A DNA stretch of 64,000 bases from Marinoscillum sp965229915 (GTDB taxonomy: Bacteria; Bacteroidota; Bacteroidia; Cytophagales; Cyclobacteriaceae): assembly GCF_965229915.1 (NCBI RefSeq), contig NZ_CBDDJZ010000001.1, positions 4,092,001 to 4,156,000 on the forward strand. Reading direction: 5' to 3'. A program made the translations under genes and the position numbers. The stretch's first letter is position 1. Every line of letters begins with the position of its first letter. The notes beneath the pieces were generated by a model. It saw only the letters and a program-made list of their open reading frames with translations, was not told where the DNA came from and ran no database searches. This document shows, piece after piece, positions 8,770-19,095 of the stretch.

Positions 8770-9926
8770 TGAAAGTAGTCAAACGGCTGATCGGTCAGCG
8801 GTGCCTGGGGATTGAAATAAATGCCCGAGGTGAACTCATGGGTCTACAAGTTTTGGTTGACAAAAAAGATAATGTAGTACTGGGTGAAGAGCTGACAGGA
8901 ATGAATGAAATACAGGCATTCCTCGATGAACATCCACTGACTCCTATTGCTCTTTCGGTTTCCTCAGATGAGATCATCTACTCTCGTACGGATCAGCAGT
9001 TGGATGATCAGTCCATGAGTGACTTACTCCGGCAAGAAGTACCCAGTTTCGATCCTGAGGATTTCTTAATTTGTTATCTGGATGGATTTTATGGGTTTGC
9101 CAGAAAAGAAGCCATATCTGAGCATACCAGCGCATTGAGTGCTTATGCTGACCAGGTCGTTTTGCTGGGTTTTGGACCCATACCCGCTTATAACCTGGCT
9201 TTAACACTTCGTGAGGAGACTTCTGACCGACTGACTGTTGGTAGCTATCAATTTGATTTGAATGATACGGATGTGCAGGAAATTACACCTCAGGACCTGG
9301 AAGTTGGAGGGTTGACGGTGGCCGCTCACCAGGTACCTGCCTTTCTGGTTGCCATTGGTTATTTTCAGGGTGGTTTGGGTATGATGGGGTACCCCTTTGC
9401 GAAGAATGATGAAAACCTGTGGTATGGCATGTTGCTGAATAAGCTGTGGAAGCCCGTTCTATTCAGCATTCTAGCTTTGCTGATGGTGAATTCAGCGTTA
9501 TTTCTCCATTTCAATTCGCTCAATCAGGAACTCAATGAACAATCGGTACTGATGCAAAACCTGAGTGATCGGAGAGCTACGCTGGCTTCTTATATCGAAC
9601 AAAATCGCCAGATAGCTCGACTTGGGGAACGAGAGTCTGCATTTGCGATCATCAGTGATCAAATAGGTGCAACAGTGCCTGCGGCTGTTACAATGGAGCA
9701 GCTGGTATTGAGTCCTCAATCTGCAGACAGGAGAGCTGAAAGTGCTTATCAGAAGGAGAAAGTATTATTACAAGGAATTACCACAGATCTGAAAGCTTTT
9801 TCACTTTGGGTTAATCGTCTGGAAGGCATGCCTTGGGTGTCCAGGGTAGCCTCCCAAAAGCTGACCGAAACTAATGGAGTCACACGTTTTGAACTAGCAC
9901 TCATCAGACATGTGGAAGAATCTTAG
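8769..9926 (+). CDS. Inner-membrane assembly protein, GspL / PilM-PilN-like
   Basis: A 385-residue protein. The N-terminal part (about 1-215) looks like a cytoplasmic actin-like PilM/GspL domain. One membrane segment (about 222-242, 'PVLFSILALLMVNSALF') is followed by a periplasmic coiled coil and a ferredoxin-like PilN/GspL end ('VLLQGITTDLKAFSLWVNRL' then 'MPWVSRV'). It would link the GspE ATPase to the periplasmic platform. The start overlaps the secretin stop (TAATG). Sequence similarity is weak by eye, so the call rests on architecture, the position between the secretin and a PilO-like gene, and the 'L..L' pattern of the PilN fold. Confidence 0.72.
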   Translation: MKVVKRLIGQRCLGIEINARGELMGLQVLVDKKDNVVLGEELTGMNEIQAFLDEHPLTPIALSVSSDEIIYSRTDQQLDDQSMSDLLRQEVPSFDPEDFLICYLDGFYGFARKEAISEHTSALSAYADQVVLLGFGPIPAYNLALTLREETSDRLTVGSYQFDLNDTDVQEITPQDLEVGGLTVAAHQVPAFLVAIGYFQGGLGMMGYPFAKNDENLWYGMLLNKLWKPVLFSILALLMVNSALFLHFNSLNQELNEQSVLMQNLSDRRATLASYIEQNRQIARLGERESAFAIISDQIGATVPAAVTMEQLVLSPQSADRRAESAYQKEKVLLQGITTDLKAFSLWVNRLEGMPWVSRVASQKLTETNGVTRFELALIRHVEES

Positions 9927-10419
9927 TTTCAAACAGCGCTTTCTGGTTTTTGCAGGAGCTACCGCGTTGCTGCTGGTGTTGGGATACGTTCTTGGAGTCA
10001 GTAAAACGATAGCGCTCTATCAGGAAAATAAGCAGCTTGCCTCATTGGTGAGTGTGGGAGAGGAACAGTTGGTCCGGTCTATTGGTAGGCTGTCAGAAGA
10101 AAAACAGCGGATCGATTCATTGAAACAGTTTTATTCTGGTGATGATTCGGATGCTTTTTTATTGCAACTACTGGTAAAAAAGGCAGATTATTACCAACTT
10201 GATGTCATAGCAGTGAATGAAGAAACCCAACGTACTGGGCTGATCTTTGTCTACACTCTGGAAGGGAAGTATCGAAATATGATTCGCTTTCTGAAGGATA
10301 TCGAAGTAAGTATTCATTCGATGAATGTGGTGAGCGTGGCGTATCAACGAATGGAGGATCGACGAACCAAGACAGTTTCACTCAATATGAAACTGTACTT
10401 TAATAAACACAACCTATGA
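9910..10419 (+). CDS. GspM / PilO-like platform protein
   Basis: This 169-residue bitopic protein has one N-terminal membrane helix (about 12-32, 'LVFAGATALLLVLGYVLG'), a coiled coil rich in E, Q and L, and a ferredoxin-like periplasmic domain ('GLIFVYTLEGKYRNMIRFLK'). Size and layout match PilO/GspM, the partner of PilN/GspL in the inner-membrane platform. It overlaps the gene before it by 17 bp and the next gene by 4 bp (ATGA), as expected for subunits made together. No catalytic motif is expected or seen. Confidence 0.72.
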   Translation: MWKNLSFKQRFLVFAGATALLLVLGYVLGVSKTIALYQENKQLASLVSVGEEQLVRSIGRLSEEKQRIDSLKQFYSGDDSDAFLLQLLVKKADYYQLDVIAVNEETQRTGLIFVYTLEGKYRNMIRFLKDIEVSIHSMNVVSVAYQRMEDRRTKTVSLNMKLYFNKHNL

Positions 10420-11666
10420 ATAAAGAATACCTATTATTCATGATTATTCTAGTGCTGGCCGCATGTGGCGAGATCGTGGAAAAAGACATTAGCAATGACG
10501 AACTCCTGCTATTAGCTCCAGGAGATAGTGCTATGGTCAATGAAGATAGCGTTTCTCTGTGGTGGGAGTACCTGGATGGTGCCAGAAGTTATGAGGTCCA
10601 TCTCGTGAGCCCATCATTCAATAATGCACAGGTTGTCTACCTGGACTCCGTAACCAATCGCAACCTCATCACCATGGCATTGAAACCAGGACAGTATCAG
10701 TGGGAAGTACGAGCCTTCAACGCGGGATATTCCACTGACTTCTTTTACCGCACCTTCACACTGGATACCGCAGGTGGGATCGATATCAGCGCCCAGGGAG
10801 TGACAATCATTTCTCCCCAGCCGGGAGCGACGGTTAATTCGTCAACTGTTTCGTTGTGGTGGGAGGAGGTCTCAGGGGCAGACGGCTATCAGCTTCGGCT
10901 TGCCTCTCCCTCGTTTTCCAATGCCACGTTTACCCTGGACAGTAGCCTCACTTCTAACAGATTGAACCTTAACTTGAATCAGGGCAATTACGAATGGCAG
11001 GTGCGTGCTGAAAACAACAATTCATTGACCACATATGCTACTTCTACATTTCTGATCGATACGTTGGGCGGTGTAAGTGATTTGTCTGCTGAAACGGTGG
11101 ATATTGTTGCTCCGGCCAATGACTACACGACCAGTAGCACAGCGGTCACCTTATGGTGGGAGGAAGTGTTGGGGGCAACCAGCTACCAGGTCCAGGTGGC
11201 CTCTCCATCGTTTAGCAATCCTGTTTTTCTGCTGGATAACACCATTGATAGTACCCGGTTGGCACTGGAGGACCTGGCTGAAGGCAGTTACGAATGGCGG
11301 GTTCGAGCAAGAAATGTGGTGTCAAGTACCCCTTACAGCAATAGAGCCTTCACCATTGATCCATTATTTGGAGTAGAGGATTTGTCTACGACGACCGTTA
11401 GTTTGTTGGCTCCCGGTGATAGTTTGGTGATCAGTAACCAGACCCTGACATTTTGGTGGGATGAGGTCAATGGGGCTACCTCGTATGACTTGATCATCGT
11501 CACACCTTCCTTTGCAGCGACAGATCTACTGGTGGAGGAATTTAACCTAACAGAGGTCAAGATGGAGGTAACACTGGATAGTGGTACCTATGAATGGGGT
11601 GTTCGGGCGGTTAATGCGGCCAGTGAGTCACCATTGTCGATTCGTAAATTGATTATCGATCCCTAA
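10416..11666 (+). CDS. Lipoprotein with four Fn3-like repeats, in T2SS-like operon
   Basis: A lipobox ends at Cys17 (VLAAC), so the mature protein is lipid-anchored. It then consists of four tandem units of about 100 residues, each with 'SLWWEEV.GA.SYQ', 'SPSFSN' and 'YEWQVRA.N', the pattern of a fibronectin type III-like beta sandwich. The four copies differ enough to be old duplications. It lies between the PilO-like and GspC-like genes with overlapping start and stop codons, so it is part of the machine's operon. A pilotin, a secretin scaffold or a surface receptor are possible roles; none can be chosen from sequence. I do not recognise a standard T2SS counterpart. Confidence 0.8.
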   Translation: MNKEYLLFMIILVLAACGEIVEKDISNDELLLLAPGDSAMVNEDSVSLWWEYLDGARSYEVHLVSPSFNNAQVVYLDSVTNRNLITMALKPGQYQWEVRAFNAGYSTDFFYRTFTLDTAGGIDISAQGVTIISPQPGATVNSSTVSLWWEEVSGADGYQLRLASPSFSNATFTLDSSLTSNRLNLNLNQGNYEWQVRAENNNSLTTYATSTFLIDTLGGVSDLSAETVDIVAPANDYTTSSTAVTLWWEEVLGATSYQVQVASPSFSNPVFLLDNTIDSTRLALEDLAEGSYEWRVRARNVVSSTPYSNRAFTIDPLFGVEDLSTTTVSLLAPGDSLVISNQTLTFWWDEVNGATSYDLIIVTPSFAATDLLVEEFNLTEVKMEVTLDSGTYEWGVRAVNAASESPLSIRKLIIDP

Positions 11667-12139
11667 TGAGCGGAAAGACCAAAAAATATCTACTGCTAGC
11701 CCTGGTTGTGGCTATTTGGGGAGTGATTGGTTACCGATTTCTGTCACTGACCGAAAGCGATGAAGAGCGGATTGCACCGATCCGGATTCAGCCCATAGGT
11801 CTGGAGCAAAGTGAACAAAGCAGCTACCAGTTTCAGCTTAACTATACCGATCCCTTTTTGAAAACTGTGCCGGTAGAGGAGGTTCCGGTACAAACTTCCG
11901 TGCAACCAGAGCCAGTCCGAACATCCTTTGAGCGGATTCCAGAGATCCGTCTGAAAGGGATCGTCAGTAGCAGGCAGAACAAGGCGGCATTGGTACAGAT
12001 CAATGGGCACAGCAACCACATGGTGACTAAAGGGCAGGAGTTTGAGGGGTTTAGGATGCTTGGATTCGGTGAAAATCAAATATCCATTTTGCACCTCTCT
12101 TCTGATAGTACTATGACTTTACAGGTCAGTAGGCAATAA
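11666..12139 (+). CDS. GspC / PilP-like periplasmic connector
   Basis: The protein has 157 residues, with one N-terminal membrane helix ('YLLLALVVAIWGVIGYRFL'), a linker containing 'NYTDPF' and 'VQTSVQPEPV', and a compact C-terminal beta domain ('EIRLKGIVSSRQNKAALVQI' to 'LQVSRQ'). This is the layout of the homology region of GspC or PilP, which ties the inner-membrane platform to the secretin N-domains. No PDZ domain is present. It closes the first T2SS-like operon; its start overlaps the lipoprotein stop by one base (TAATG). Confidence 0.75.
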   Translation: MSGKTKKYLLLALVVAIWGVIGYRFLSLTESDEERIAPIRIQPIGLEQSEQSSYQFQLNYTDPFLKTVPVEEVPVQTSVQPEPVRTSFERIPEIRLKGIVSSRQNKAALVQINGHSNHMVTKGQEFEGFRMLGFGENQISILHLSSDSTMTLQVSRQ

Positions 12140-12201
12140 ATCACCGAACTGATGTTTTTAGCAAATAGAAAACTAACATTTCTATCTTCATAAGTAAAAA
12201 C

Positions 12202-12245
12202 TGTATGCGTTACTTGTGAGACTGGAATCTAATGGTTTATTTAGA
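12202..12245 (+). promoter_or_regulatory. Conserved 44-bp element upstream of the first split Rhs locus
   Basis: This stretch aligns without gaps to 50346-50389, with 35 of 44 bases identical by hand count, including 'atgcgttacttg' and 'tttatttaga'. In both places it ends 76-77 bp before the start codon of an Rhs A gene. Flanking sequence is not conserved, which points to a regulatory site or leader. Confidence 0.55.
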
Positions 12246-12321
12246 GTAACGTTTTACTAAATCATTTAGATTTACTATCGCCTTGTTGATATTAATGTCA
12301 AGATTTTTAACCTCACCTTTA

Positions 12322-15300
12322 ATGAGAAAACTATTGTTAATATTCTTCACCTTGGGTCTGTTCACAGCGCATTCTCAAGGTCAGGAATCAGCCATTACAC
12401 CACCAGCTCCTGAAGCTGCAATTTTCAATAAATTTATTGATAATCCAGTAAGTTATAGTACGGGGATTCCACAAATCAATGTACCGATTTATACTATAGA
12501 ACTAAAGGATCTATCAATCCCAATTGCCTTATCATATCATGCAGGGGGTATTAAAGTTGATGATATAGCAACTAATGTAGGTTTAGGTTGGAAGTTGGAA
12601 GCAGGAGGCATTCTAAGTGCAACTGTACTTGGAGAGTTAGATGGTCTTAATCAAGCTTTACCACTACCAAGTAATCCCTACAGTTTCGATGCAAATATTT
12701 ATTCTCCTAATTCTTCATCCGATTATCAATTCGCATCTAAAGTTGTTGATCAACAGATTGATTCAAAGAGAGATATTTATTCGTTTAGTTTTCTAGGGCG
12801 TTCTGGTAAATTCTATTATGATGCTAATGGAACACCAAGAACAATACCCCTTTCAAAACTAAAAATAGAAGGACCAGGTCGATTGCCTAATAAAATAACT
12901 GATGAGTTTGGTAATCAATATATTTTTGGTCAGAATACCTCCCAAACGTCAGAAGACGAGTGTTTGCGAAGTGCTCCCAGAAATTTTGTGTCTTTTGATC
13001 AGATGAGATACTTAACTCAAGTCATAACTGCAAGAGGAGAAATAGTCAACTTTTCTTATGTCTCTGATGGTGATTATGAGTATTACGCAGGTGTCAACCA
13101 GGTTGATTTCACTAAAAAACTATATCCAATATCAGGCTGTGGACCGCTGAAGCCATTAGATAACACTTGTAAGAAGTTGATCTCAGTAAGCAATACACGA
13201 CTGTCATCGATTTTAGTTGATGGAGGTATCAGTGTCATATTCGGTTACAGCGATGTGGAAAGAGAAGATTTGCCTGGTGCTTATCGTCTCAAGGAAATAT
13301 TAATTAATGATATAAACGGGAGTCTTGATAAGAAGTACGTACTGAATAATAATGATTACTTTAATGATGATGCCACCGGGGATCCAGTTGATTTTAAAAG
13401 ACTGAAATTGAACAGTTTGGTTATTCAAGATGGGAGTTCGAATGAAGTAAGTAGATACTCGTTTTCATACAATGAAGGACTTCCAGAGAGACTCTCCACC
13501 TCACAAGATTATTGGGGTTTTGCTAATGGCAAAAACAACGGTCAAAACTATATTCCGTCCACACAAATTGCTGATTACGTAGGAGCTAACCGTACACCAG
13601 ATATTAATCACACCGTAGCAGGCATTTTAACATCTATGCAATTACCTACTCGAGGAACTGTAACATATGATTATGAGGCAAATGAATATTTATATCACAA
13701 GACTGAAGAGATAAAGGTTGAAAATGAAGTTGTAAATGAAGTGGTTTCTCCTGGTAATATTTTGTTTGATACAGATGCATTTAGTGTAGCTCCAGGAGTT
13801 GAGTATCTTGAAGCGGAATTTTATATTGATGGGGCCAGAAGTTTGATAGAATTGATCAGACCTGATGGCTCCAAGATTAACTTTTTACCAAGTAGCTCGT
13901 CTCCTTTTGTAGAAGAAAATCCTCAGGCGGGAATGTATGATGTCAGAATACTGAATTCATTTTCCTCCGTAAATGCAACCTTGATAGTAAACACTATTGA
14001 CTATCAATCTCAACTAGTCAGTGAACCACGAGCTGCGGCAGGTTTACGAATCCAGCATATTAATATCGATCCAGGAGATGGAACAGGTAGTATTCATCGT
14101 TATTTTGAATATTCTGAAGCATCCTTCCCTGGTCAACCGCTTTTTTATTCAGAGCATTCAGAATATGAAATGACTCAGGAGGATCTTTGTTATTATTGGA
14201 AGTTAACATCAGGAAATATCAATCAAAACGCGCTTATCAGATACAATGAAGTGACTGAACTACATGGAGATGTGAATGGAACAGGCGGTAAGGTAGTCTA
14301 TAACTTTCTTCCGTCCCTTTGGTCTAATGTAGGTTTGAATTATCCAGGAGGACAAGTAACTGATTACTCCTGGTTGGGTGAACGATTAGAGTCCAAGGAG
14401 ACTTATAAATATGATGGCAGTGGTAGCTTTGTTCTTGTTCAGGAGGAAACCAATTCCTACCAAATCAATCATGATACTGATCAATTTTGGGAGTTTGAAC
14501 TAACTGGAGATTTTAGTGATTTAAAGGAACATAATCAATTGGGTCTGAATATTAGACAAATTGAACCTTCGTATTTTAAAGGAACCCTTTTTCATGCTGC
14601 CGTCTTTGAGTGGGAATGGTACAAGCTTGTATCTGCCTGGTATTATTTAGACTCCAAAACAGTCAAGAAATATGATGATACCGGACTTTACTTTAGCTCA
14701 ACTACCAATTATTCATATGACAATCCTGATCATATTCAGTTAAGTAGAGAATCTATTCAGAAAGTTAATAGCCCAATTACTCAAGTCACTCATTATTTGT
14801 ATCCTGAAGATTATGATTATGACGGGACGAACGATTTTGTAGAAGACCTAGCTGATAATCACATTCATGCCAAACCTATTGAAGTCATCAATTACTCCAA
14901 GGACAATGGTGGTAATGTAACAATTAATAATTCTACTGTTACCTACTATGACGAGTACGGACTGGTATCAAGTGTGTATGATCTCAACAATGAGTATGAC
15001 ATACCAATGAGTAGCAATCAGTTCAAGTTTACCAACCGGGATAATTACTCCGTTCCTCCTGCTGGGTCCGCTGCTGATTTCCCTACCTCTCTTAATGGGT
15101 ATGGAACACCGCGAGTTGAGTACTTGTATAGTACGGATAACAATGTGATAGAGGTAAAAAAGGGTGATAAGTATACTTCCTATCTCTGGGGGTATAATGG
15201 CAAAAGAGTTATCGCTGAACTGAATAACTGTGTATACTCTGAGCTTCCATCGCTAGGTGCCTGGGGCCAGCAGCTCTCTTCAGCACAGAGAAACTTATTG

Positions 15301-15486
15301 AGAAGCTCCTTGCCAGATTCTCAAATAACTTTTTACGATTATGATAGCATGTTGAGGTTGACAGGAATAGTTGATATCAATGATCAACTGACTGAATATA
15401 TCTATGATGATTTTGGTCGATTGCATAAGATCAAGGATCATGAAGGATATGTTCTGAAACAGTTTGAATACAATTATAAAAACTAA
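12322..15486 (+). CDS. Rhs-family protein, A half (N-terminal cap and shell, no core)
   Basis: I use the ATG at 12322 because MRKLLLIFFTLGLFTAHSQG is a good signal peptide; the upstream TTG and ATG codons add an unlikely 13-residue leader. The 1054-residue protein opens with the Bacteroidota Rhs entry segment ('VPIYTIELKDLSIPIALSYH', 'GIKVDDIATNVGLGW'). It continues with a long beta-rich shell and only a few YD repeats at the very end ('YIYDDFGRLHKIKDHEG', 'FEYNYKN'). It lacks the DHLG...DP.G core and any toxin tail. The next gene, 14 bp on, supplies these. The pair resembles the TcB/TcC split of Tc toxins, in which two chains form one cocoon; that is an inference. Confidence 0.85.
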   Translation: MRKLLLIFFTLGLFTAHSQGQESAITPPAPEAAIFNKFIDNPVSYSTGIPQINVPIYTIELKDLSIPIALSYHAGGIKVDDIATNVGLGWKLEAGGILSATVLGELDGLNQALPLPSNPYSFDANIYSPNSSSDYQFASKVVDQQIDSKRDIYSFSFLGRSGKFYYDANGTPRTIPLSKLKIEGPGRLPNKITDEFGNQYIFGQNTSQTSEDECLRSAPRNFVSFDQMRYLTQVITARGEIVNFSYVSDGDYEYYAGVNQVDFTKKLYPISGCGPLKPLDNTCKKLISVSNTRLSSILVDGGISVIFGYSDVEREDLPGAYRLKEILINDINGSLDKKYVLNNNDYFNDDATGDPVDFKRLKLNSLVIQDGSSNEVSRYSFSYNEGLPERLSTSQDYWGFANGKNNGQNYIPSTQIADYVGANRTPDINHTVAGILTSMQLPTRGTVTYDYEANEYLYHKTEEIKVENEVVNEVVSPGNILFDTDAFSVAPGVEYLEAEFYIDGARSLIELIRPDGSKINFLPSSSSPFVEENPQAGMYDVRILNSFSSVNATLIVNTIDYQSQLVSEPRAAAGLRIQHINIDPGDGTGSIHRYFEYSEASFPGQPLFYSEHSEYEMTQEDLCYYWKLTSGNINQNALIRYNEVTELHGDVNGTGGKVVYNFLPSLWSNVGLNYPGGQVTDYSWLGERLESKETYKYDGSGSFVLVQEETNSYQINHDTDQFWEFELTGDFSDLKEHNQLGLNIRQIEPSYFKGTLFHAAVFEWEWYKLVSAWYYLDSKTVKKYDDTGLYFSSTTNYSYDNPDHIQLSRESIQKVNSPITQVTHYLYPEDYDYDGTNDFVEDLADNHIHAKPIEVINYSKDNGGNVTINNSTVTYYDEYGLVSSVYDLNNEYDIPMSSNQFKFTNRDNYSVPPAGSAADFPTSLNGYGTPRVEYLYSTDNNVIEVKKGDKYTSYLWGYNGKRVIAELNNCVYSELPSLGAWGQQLSSAQRNLLRSSLPDSQITFYDYDSMLRLTGIVDINDQLTEYIYDDFGRLHKIKDHEGYVLKQFEYNYKN

Positions 15487-15500
15487 ACGCGGCCTAACTG

Positions 15501-18500
15501 ATGATACTAAGAACTACACTATTCATAATTACCATGTCAGTAACTCTCAGTATACTGGCACAGACTTCTGATAGGAACTTTATTACCACACATACAGCAC
15601 GAATTAAAGTGCCAGCGAATGACCTGGCTGCTGTTAACAATCAGGACCAAGTGAACAGAAGCACGCAGTATTTTGATGGTCTTGGACGCCCTACACAATC
15701 TATTATCAACAAAGGAGCCCCTGATGACAAGGATGTCATTACACAAGTGACCTATGATGCGTTGGGTAGACAGACAAAAGTATACCTGCCATATACTAAC
15801 GGAACCACAGGTAACTATAGATCCAGTTGGTTCAGCGAAATAGATGATTTTTATGATGGCACCTGGAGCAATGATGTAGTTGATGAGCCAACTTATTATT
15901 ACAACGAAACTGTATACGAATCATCTCCTTTAAACCGACCTGTGAAGGCTTATGGGCCTGGAAATGTCTGGCGGTCAGCCGATAAGTTTATTCAGTACGG
16001 CTACACACCATATGATGCTTCCAATCCTGAACATGCACTTGTGCGATTTGGTGTGTCAAGAAATGCTGCACAGACGATTTCGCAACATGGGGCTTACACC
16101 GACGGAGATTTATGGGTAAAGGAAGTAACCGACGAGAATGGTAACAGCAGTCTGACGTTCACGGATAACCTGGGACAAATGATAGCCAAAAAGTCAGAGA
16201 TTGGATCTTCCTACGCTACTACCTATTACCTGTATGATGATTTGGGTCAATTGACCTTTGTAATCCAGCCTGAAGGTGTAGCTGAGATTGGAGGAGGGTA
16301 CAGCAGCCTGTTGAACACCTCCGAGTTTCGAAAAAAGTGGATGTTTCGTTACAAATACGATGGCAGAGGACGTATGACCGAGAAACAAGTGCCAGGAACT
16401 GAGCCCGTTTTTATGATCTATGATAGCCGTGATCGCCTGGTGCTGACTCAAGATGGCAATCAACGAGTAGAAGCTATTAGCAGTGGCAATGTGACCTTGC
16501 AGGGTTACAATGGCAAGTCGTACAAAGTAACAGGTAGTGGTTCGCTCACCTTAGAGGCGGGAGTTCATATACTACCTAGCACTACCACTCCCTTTGAAGC
16601 TTCTGCAACCGCTGCCAACCGCTATACCTTTACCAAATACGATGACCTGGATCGGCCAGTGATGACAGGGATCTGTAGTATTACAGACAACATCTCCACT
16701 ATACGGGCAAATGCTGATGCTTATGGCGGTGGTGAAACCAGAAACTCAGGGAGTCATGGATATACGACAAGCAATACTTACCCAAATGCGAATAGTAGTA
16801 CCATTACCTTTGATCAGGTTTTGTCAGTGACCTATTACGATGATTATAGCCATCACAACCAATCGTATTTTGATCTTAATAACTGGTCATATGTCGATAC
16901 AGGAGCCGATTTTGAAGATAATGAGAACGTAGAGGTTAAAGGTTTAGTAACTGGTACCAAAACGAAAGTACTGGGCAGCAATGAGTATTTATTTGCATCT
17001 AGTTATTATGATGATCGCTACCGGACCATACAGAGCATCAGTACTAATATTCATGGAGGAACCGATCGCGTAAGTAATTCATACAACTTTACCGGGACCA
17101 TAAAAAAGAGCATTAGAGAGCACGATGGGGATGAAGATGTAAACGTGACGGAAGGTTTTAACTATGATCATATGGATAGGTTGATTTCATCAACACATAA
17201 GGTAAATGGTCAATCCACGGTGACGATGCAGAACAACAGTTACAATGAACTGGGAGAACTCAAAGAAAAGAACATCGGTAATAATGTTCAGAGCATCGAT
17301 TATAAGTACAATATAAGGGGGTGGCTAACTCATTTAAACAATGGAACAGCTTTTGATGATGCTTCTGATAAATTTGGAATGGAGCTTCAATATCAAAATA
17401 CGCCAACGGCTCAATACAAACAATACAACGGAAATATTGGAAGAATACTTTGGAAGACTAGCGGAAATAGTAGAGGAAATCAAAACTATAGCTATGCCTA
17501 TGATAAATTAAACAGATTATTAAAGGCGACGTACGGTAGCCAATATGGAAGTGGAGTATTTGATGTGTATAGCACCGTAGGAGGTAATATTCAGTATGAT
17601 TTGAATGGTAATATACAGGACTTGGTCAGAACGGCACCCAGTACAGGCACTGAAGATGTACTACACTATGATTACAATGGTAACCAGCTGACTTCAGTTG
17701 GAGACAGTGGAACAAGTGCTTTGTTTGATGAGCAAAGCGACGGTAACGCAGCTAATGAGTATTTGTATGATCAAAATGGAAATATGATCAGCGATGCTAA
17801 CAAAGCCATCACGAGCATATCGTACAATAATCTAAACCTGCCCGAATTTGTAAAAACACCTGTAGGAACTATTCAGTACATCTATGACGCAGCTGGGACT
17901 AAGCTTCGCAAGTACTATGACAAGAATAGTGGTGCTGATGAGACAACTGATTATCTGGGAGGCATCCATTACAAGGATGGCGCGTTGGATTTTATTCAGC
18001 ATGCCGAGGGAAGAGCCAGGAAGAGTGGCAGCAGCTTTGCCTATGAATACAACCTAACCGATCACCTGGGTAATGTACGGGTCACCGTCAATAGCGCTGG
18101 AACTGTTGTCCAAAGGGATGACTATTATCCCTTCGGTGGGACTTTTAATTCCTATGTTTCTGGTCAGGAAAATCTCTACAAGTTCAATGGAATGGAGGAA
18201 CAGAAGTCAACAGGATGGTACGATTTTGGTGCCAGAATGCAAGATCCTTGGTTAGGTAGATGGTTTGCTATTGATCCCATGGCGGAAAAATACCATGATT
18301 GGTCACCTTATAATTTCACAATGAATAATCCGATCTTATTCATTGATCCGACAGGAATGGAAGGGGAAAACAGCAATGATTCAACCGAAACAGAAAGCAC
18401 AACTGAAATAATACCAACACCTTATGAAGATCCAAATGCGGTAGCTGAAAGCTTTAAGCAAGGCTTGCAGCAGGGGGCTACCAACGGGTTGTTTTTGTCG

Positions 18501-19094
18501 TCTGAGTCAGGTGACTATGTAATTGTTATTGGTGACGATGGAGTTGCTTATTATGTTCATGGAAGTTTAGTTTCAACAGATGCAAATGGCAATACAGTAG
18601 TTGATATGTCCAAAGCAGGTTTGGCATATGTTTCTGGCTTGCAAACAGGAGAGATATTTGGAGCATTTTTAGCTATTCCTGTTGGAGAAGGAGCTGGAAT
18701 AACAGTTTCAGGTGCTCTTAAAGCACTCAATAAAGGATTAGCCAGTGCATATCTGCGAGCTACAGGACAAAGTGGAAACTTTGCATCAGTTGAAGGCTTT
18801 TCTTTAGGGACAGGAAACAATGGGTACATATATCATTCTTCGGAGGGTGCAGCGCGAAATGGTAGATGGGTAGCGGGGACTAGATATGGTAGTCCAACTG
18901 AAGCGACTGGAAACTTGGCATTAGATTATCCAGGATCAACTAATGGAGCTCAAAATGCTTATTCTACCAACCGTGTGGGACTATATGTAAAAGGAACGGC
19001 TGCAGGACAAATAAGATCAGCTGGCGGTGGTACTCAATATATGGGAGTAGGTAAAGTTTTTAAAAATGCTAAAATCATCCAGATTGGTTATTGA
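15501..19094 (+). CDS. Rhs-family protein, B half with core and variable C-terminal toxin candidate
   Basis: A 1197-residue protein with a signal peptide (about residues 1-21, ending ILAQ) and a DUF6443-like start ('STQYFDGLGRPTQSII'). Many YD repeats lead to the Rhs-associated core at about 853-953 ('YNLTDHLGNVRVTV', 'YYPFGGTFNS', 'ARMQDPWLGRWFAIDP', 'FIDPTGM'). The last 245 residues are unrelated to the other Rhs B tail in this window, as expected for a polymorphic toxin. They include a hydrophobic glycine/alanine stretch and end in 'IRSAGGGTQYMGVGKVF'; I cannot assign an activity. The gene directly after it is the immunity candidate. The region encoding residues about 795-843 shares a nearly identical DNA patch with 54114-57677. 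Confidence 0.87.
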   Translation: MILRTTLFIITMSVTLSILAQTSDRNFITTHTARIKVPANDLAAVNNQDQVNRSTQYFDGLGRPTQSIINKGAPDDKDVITQVTYDALGRQTKVYLPYTNGTTGNYRSSWFSEIDDFYDGTWSNDVVDEPTYYYNETVYESSPLNRPVKAYGPGNVWRSADKFIQYGYTPYDASNPEHALVRFGVSRNAAQTISQHGAYTDGDLWVKEVTDENGNSSLTFTDNLGQMIAKKSEIGSSYATTYYLYDDLGQLTFVIQPEGVAEIGGGYSSLLNTSEFRKKWMFRYKYDGRGRMTEKQVPGTEPVFMIYDSRDRLVLTQDGNQRVEAISSGNVTLQGYNGKSYKVTGSGSLTLEAGVHILPSTTTPFEASATAANRYTFTKYDDLDRPVMTGICSITDNISTIRANADAYGGGETRNSGSHGYTTSNTYPNANSSTITFDQVLSVTYYDDYSHHNQSYFDLNNWSYVDTGADFEDNENVEVKGLVTGTKTKVLGSNEYLFASSYYDDRYRTIQSISTNIHGGTDRVSNSYNFTGTIKKSIREHDGDEDVNVTEGFNYDHMDRLISSTHKVNGQSTVTMQNNSYNELGELKEKNIGNNVQSIDYKYNIRGWLTHLNNGTAFDDASDKFGMELQYQNTPTAQYKQYNGNIGRILWKTSGNSRGNQNYSYAYDKLNRLLKATYGSQYGSGVFDVYSTVGGNIQYDLNGNIQDLVRTAPSTGTEDVLHYDYNGNQLTSVGDSGTSALFDEQSDGNAANEYLYDQNGNMISDANKAITSISYNNLNLPEFVKTPVGTIQYIYDAAGTKLRKYYDKNSGADETTDYLGGIHYKDGALDFIQHAEGRARKSGSSFAYEYNLTDHLGNVRVTVNSAGTVVQRDDYYPFGGTFNSYVSGQENLYKFNGMEEQKSTGWYDFGARMQDPWLGRWFAIDPMAEKYHDWSPYNFTMNNPILFIDPTGMEGENSNDSTETESTTEIIPTPYEDPNAVAESFKQGLQQGATNGLFLSSESGDYVIVIGDDGVAYYVHGSLVSTDANGNTVVDMSKAGLAYVSGLQTGEIFGAFLAIPVGEGAGITVSGALKALNKGLASAYLRATGQSGNFASVEGFSLGTGNNGYIYHSSEGAARNGRWVAGTRYGSPTEATGNLALDYPGSTNGAQNAYSTNRVGLYVKGTAAGQIRSAGGGTQYMGVGKVFKNAKIIQIGY

Positions 19095-19095
19095 G

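Noticed and set aside
4637..12139. A retractable type IV pilus instead of a T2SS-like machine
   Set aside because: Only one assembly ATPase with the zinc tetracysteine is present, no PilT-like ATPase is seen, and the major pilin has a GspG-like calcium loop. A pilus role cannot be fully excluded.
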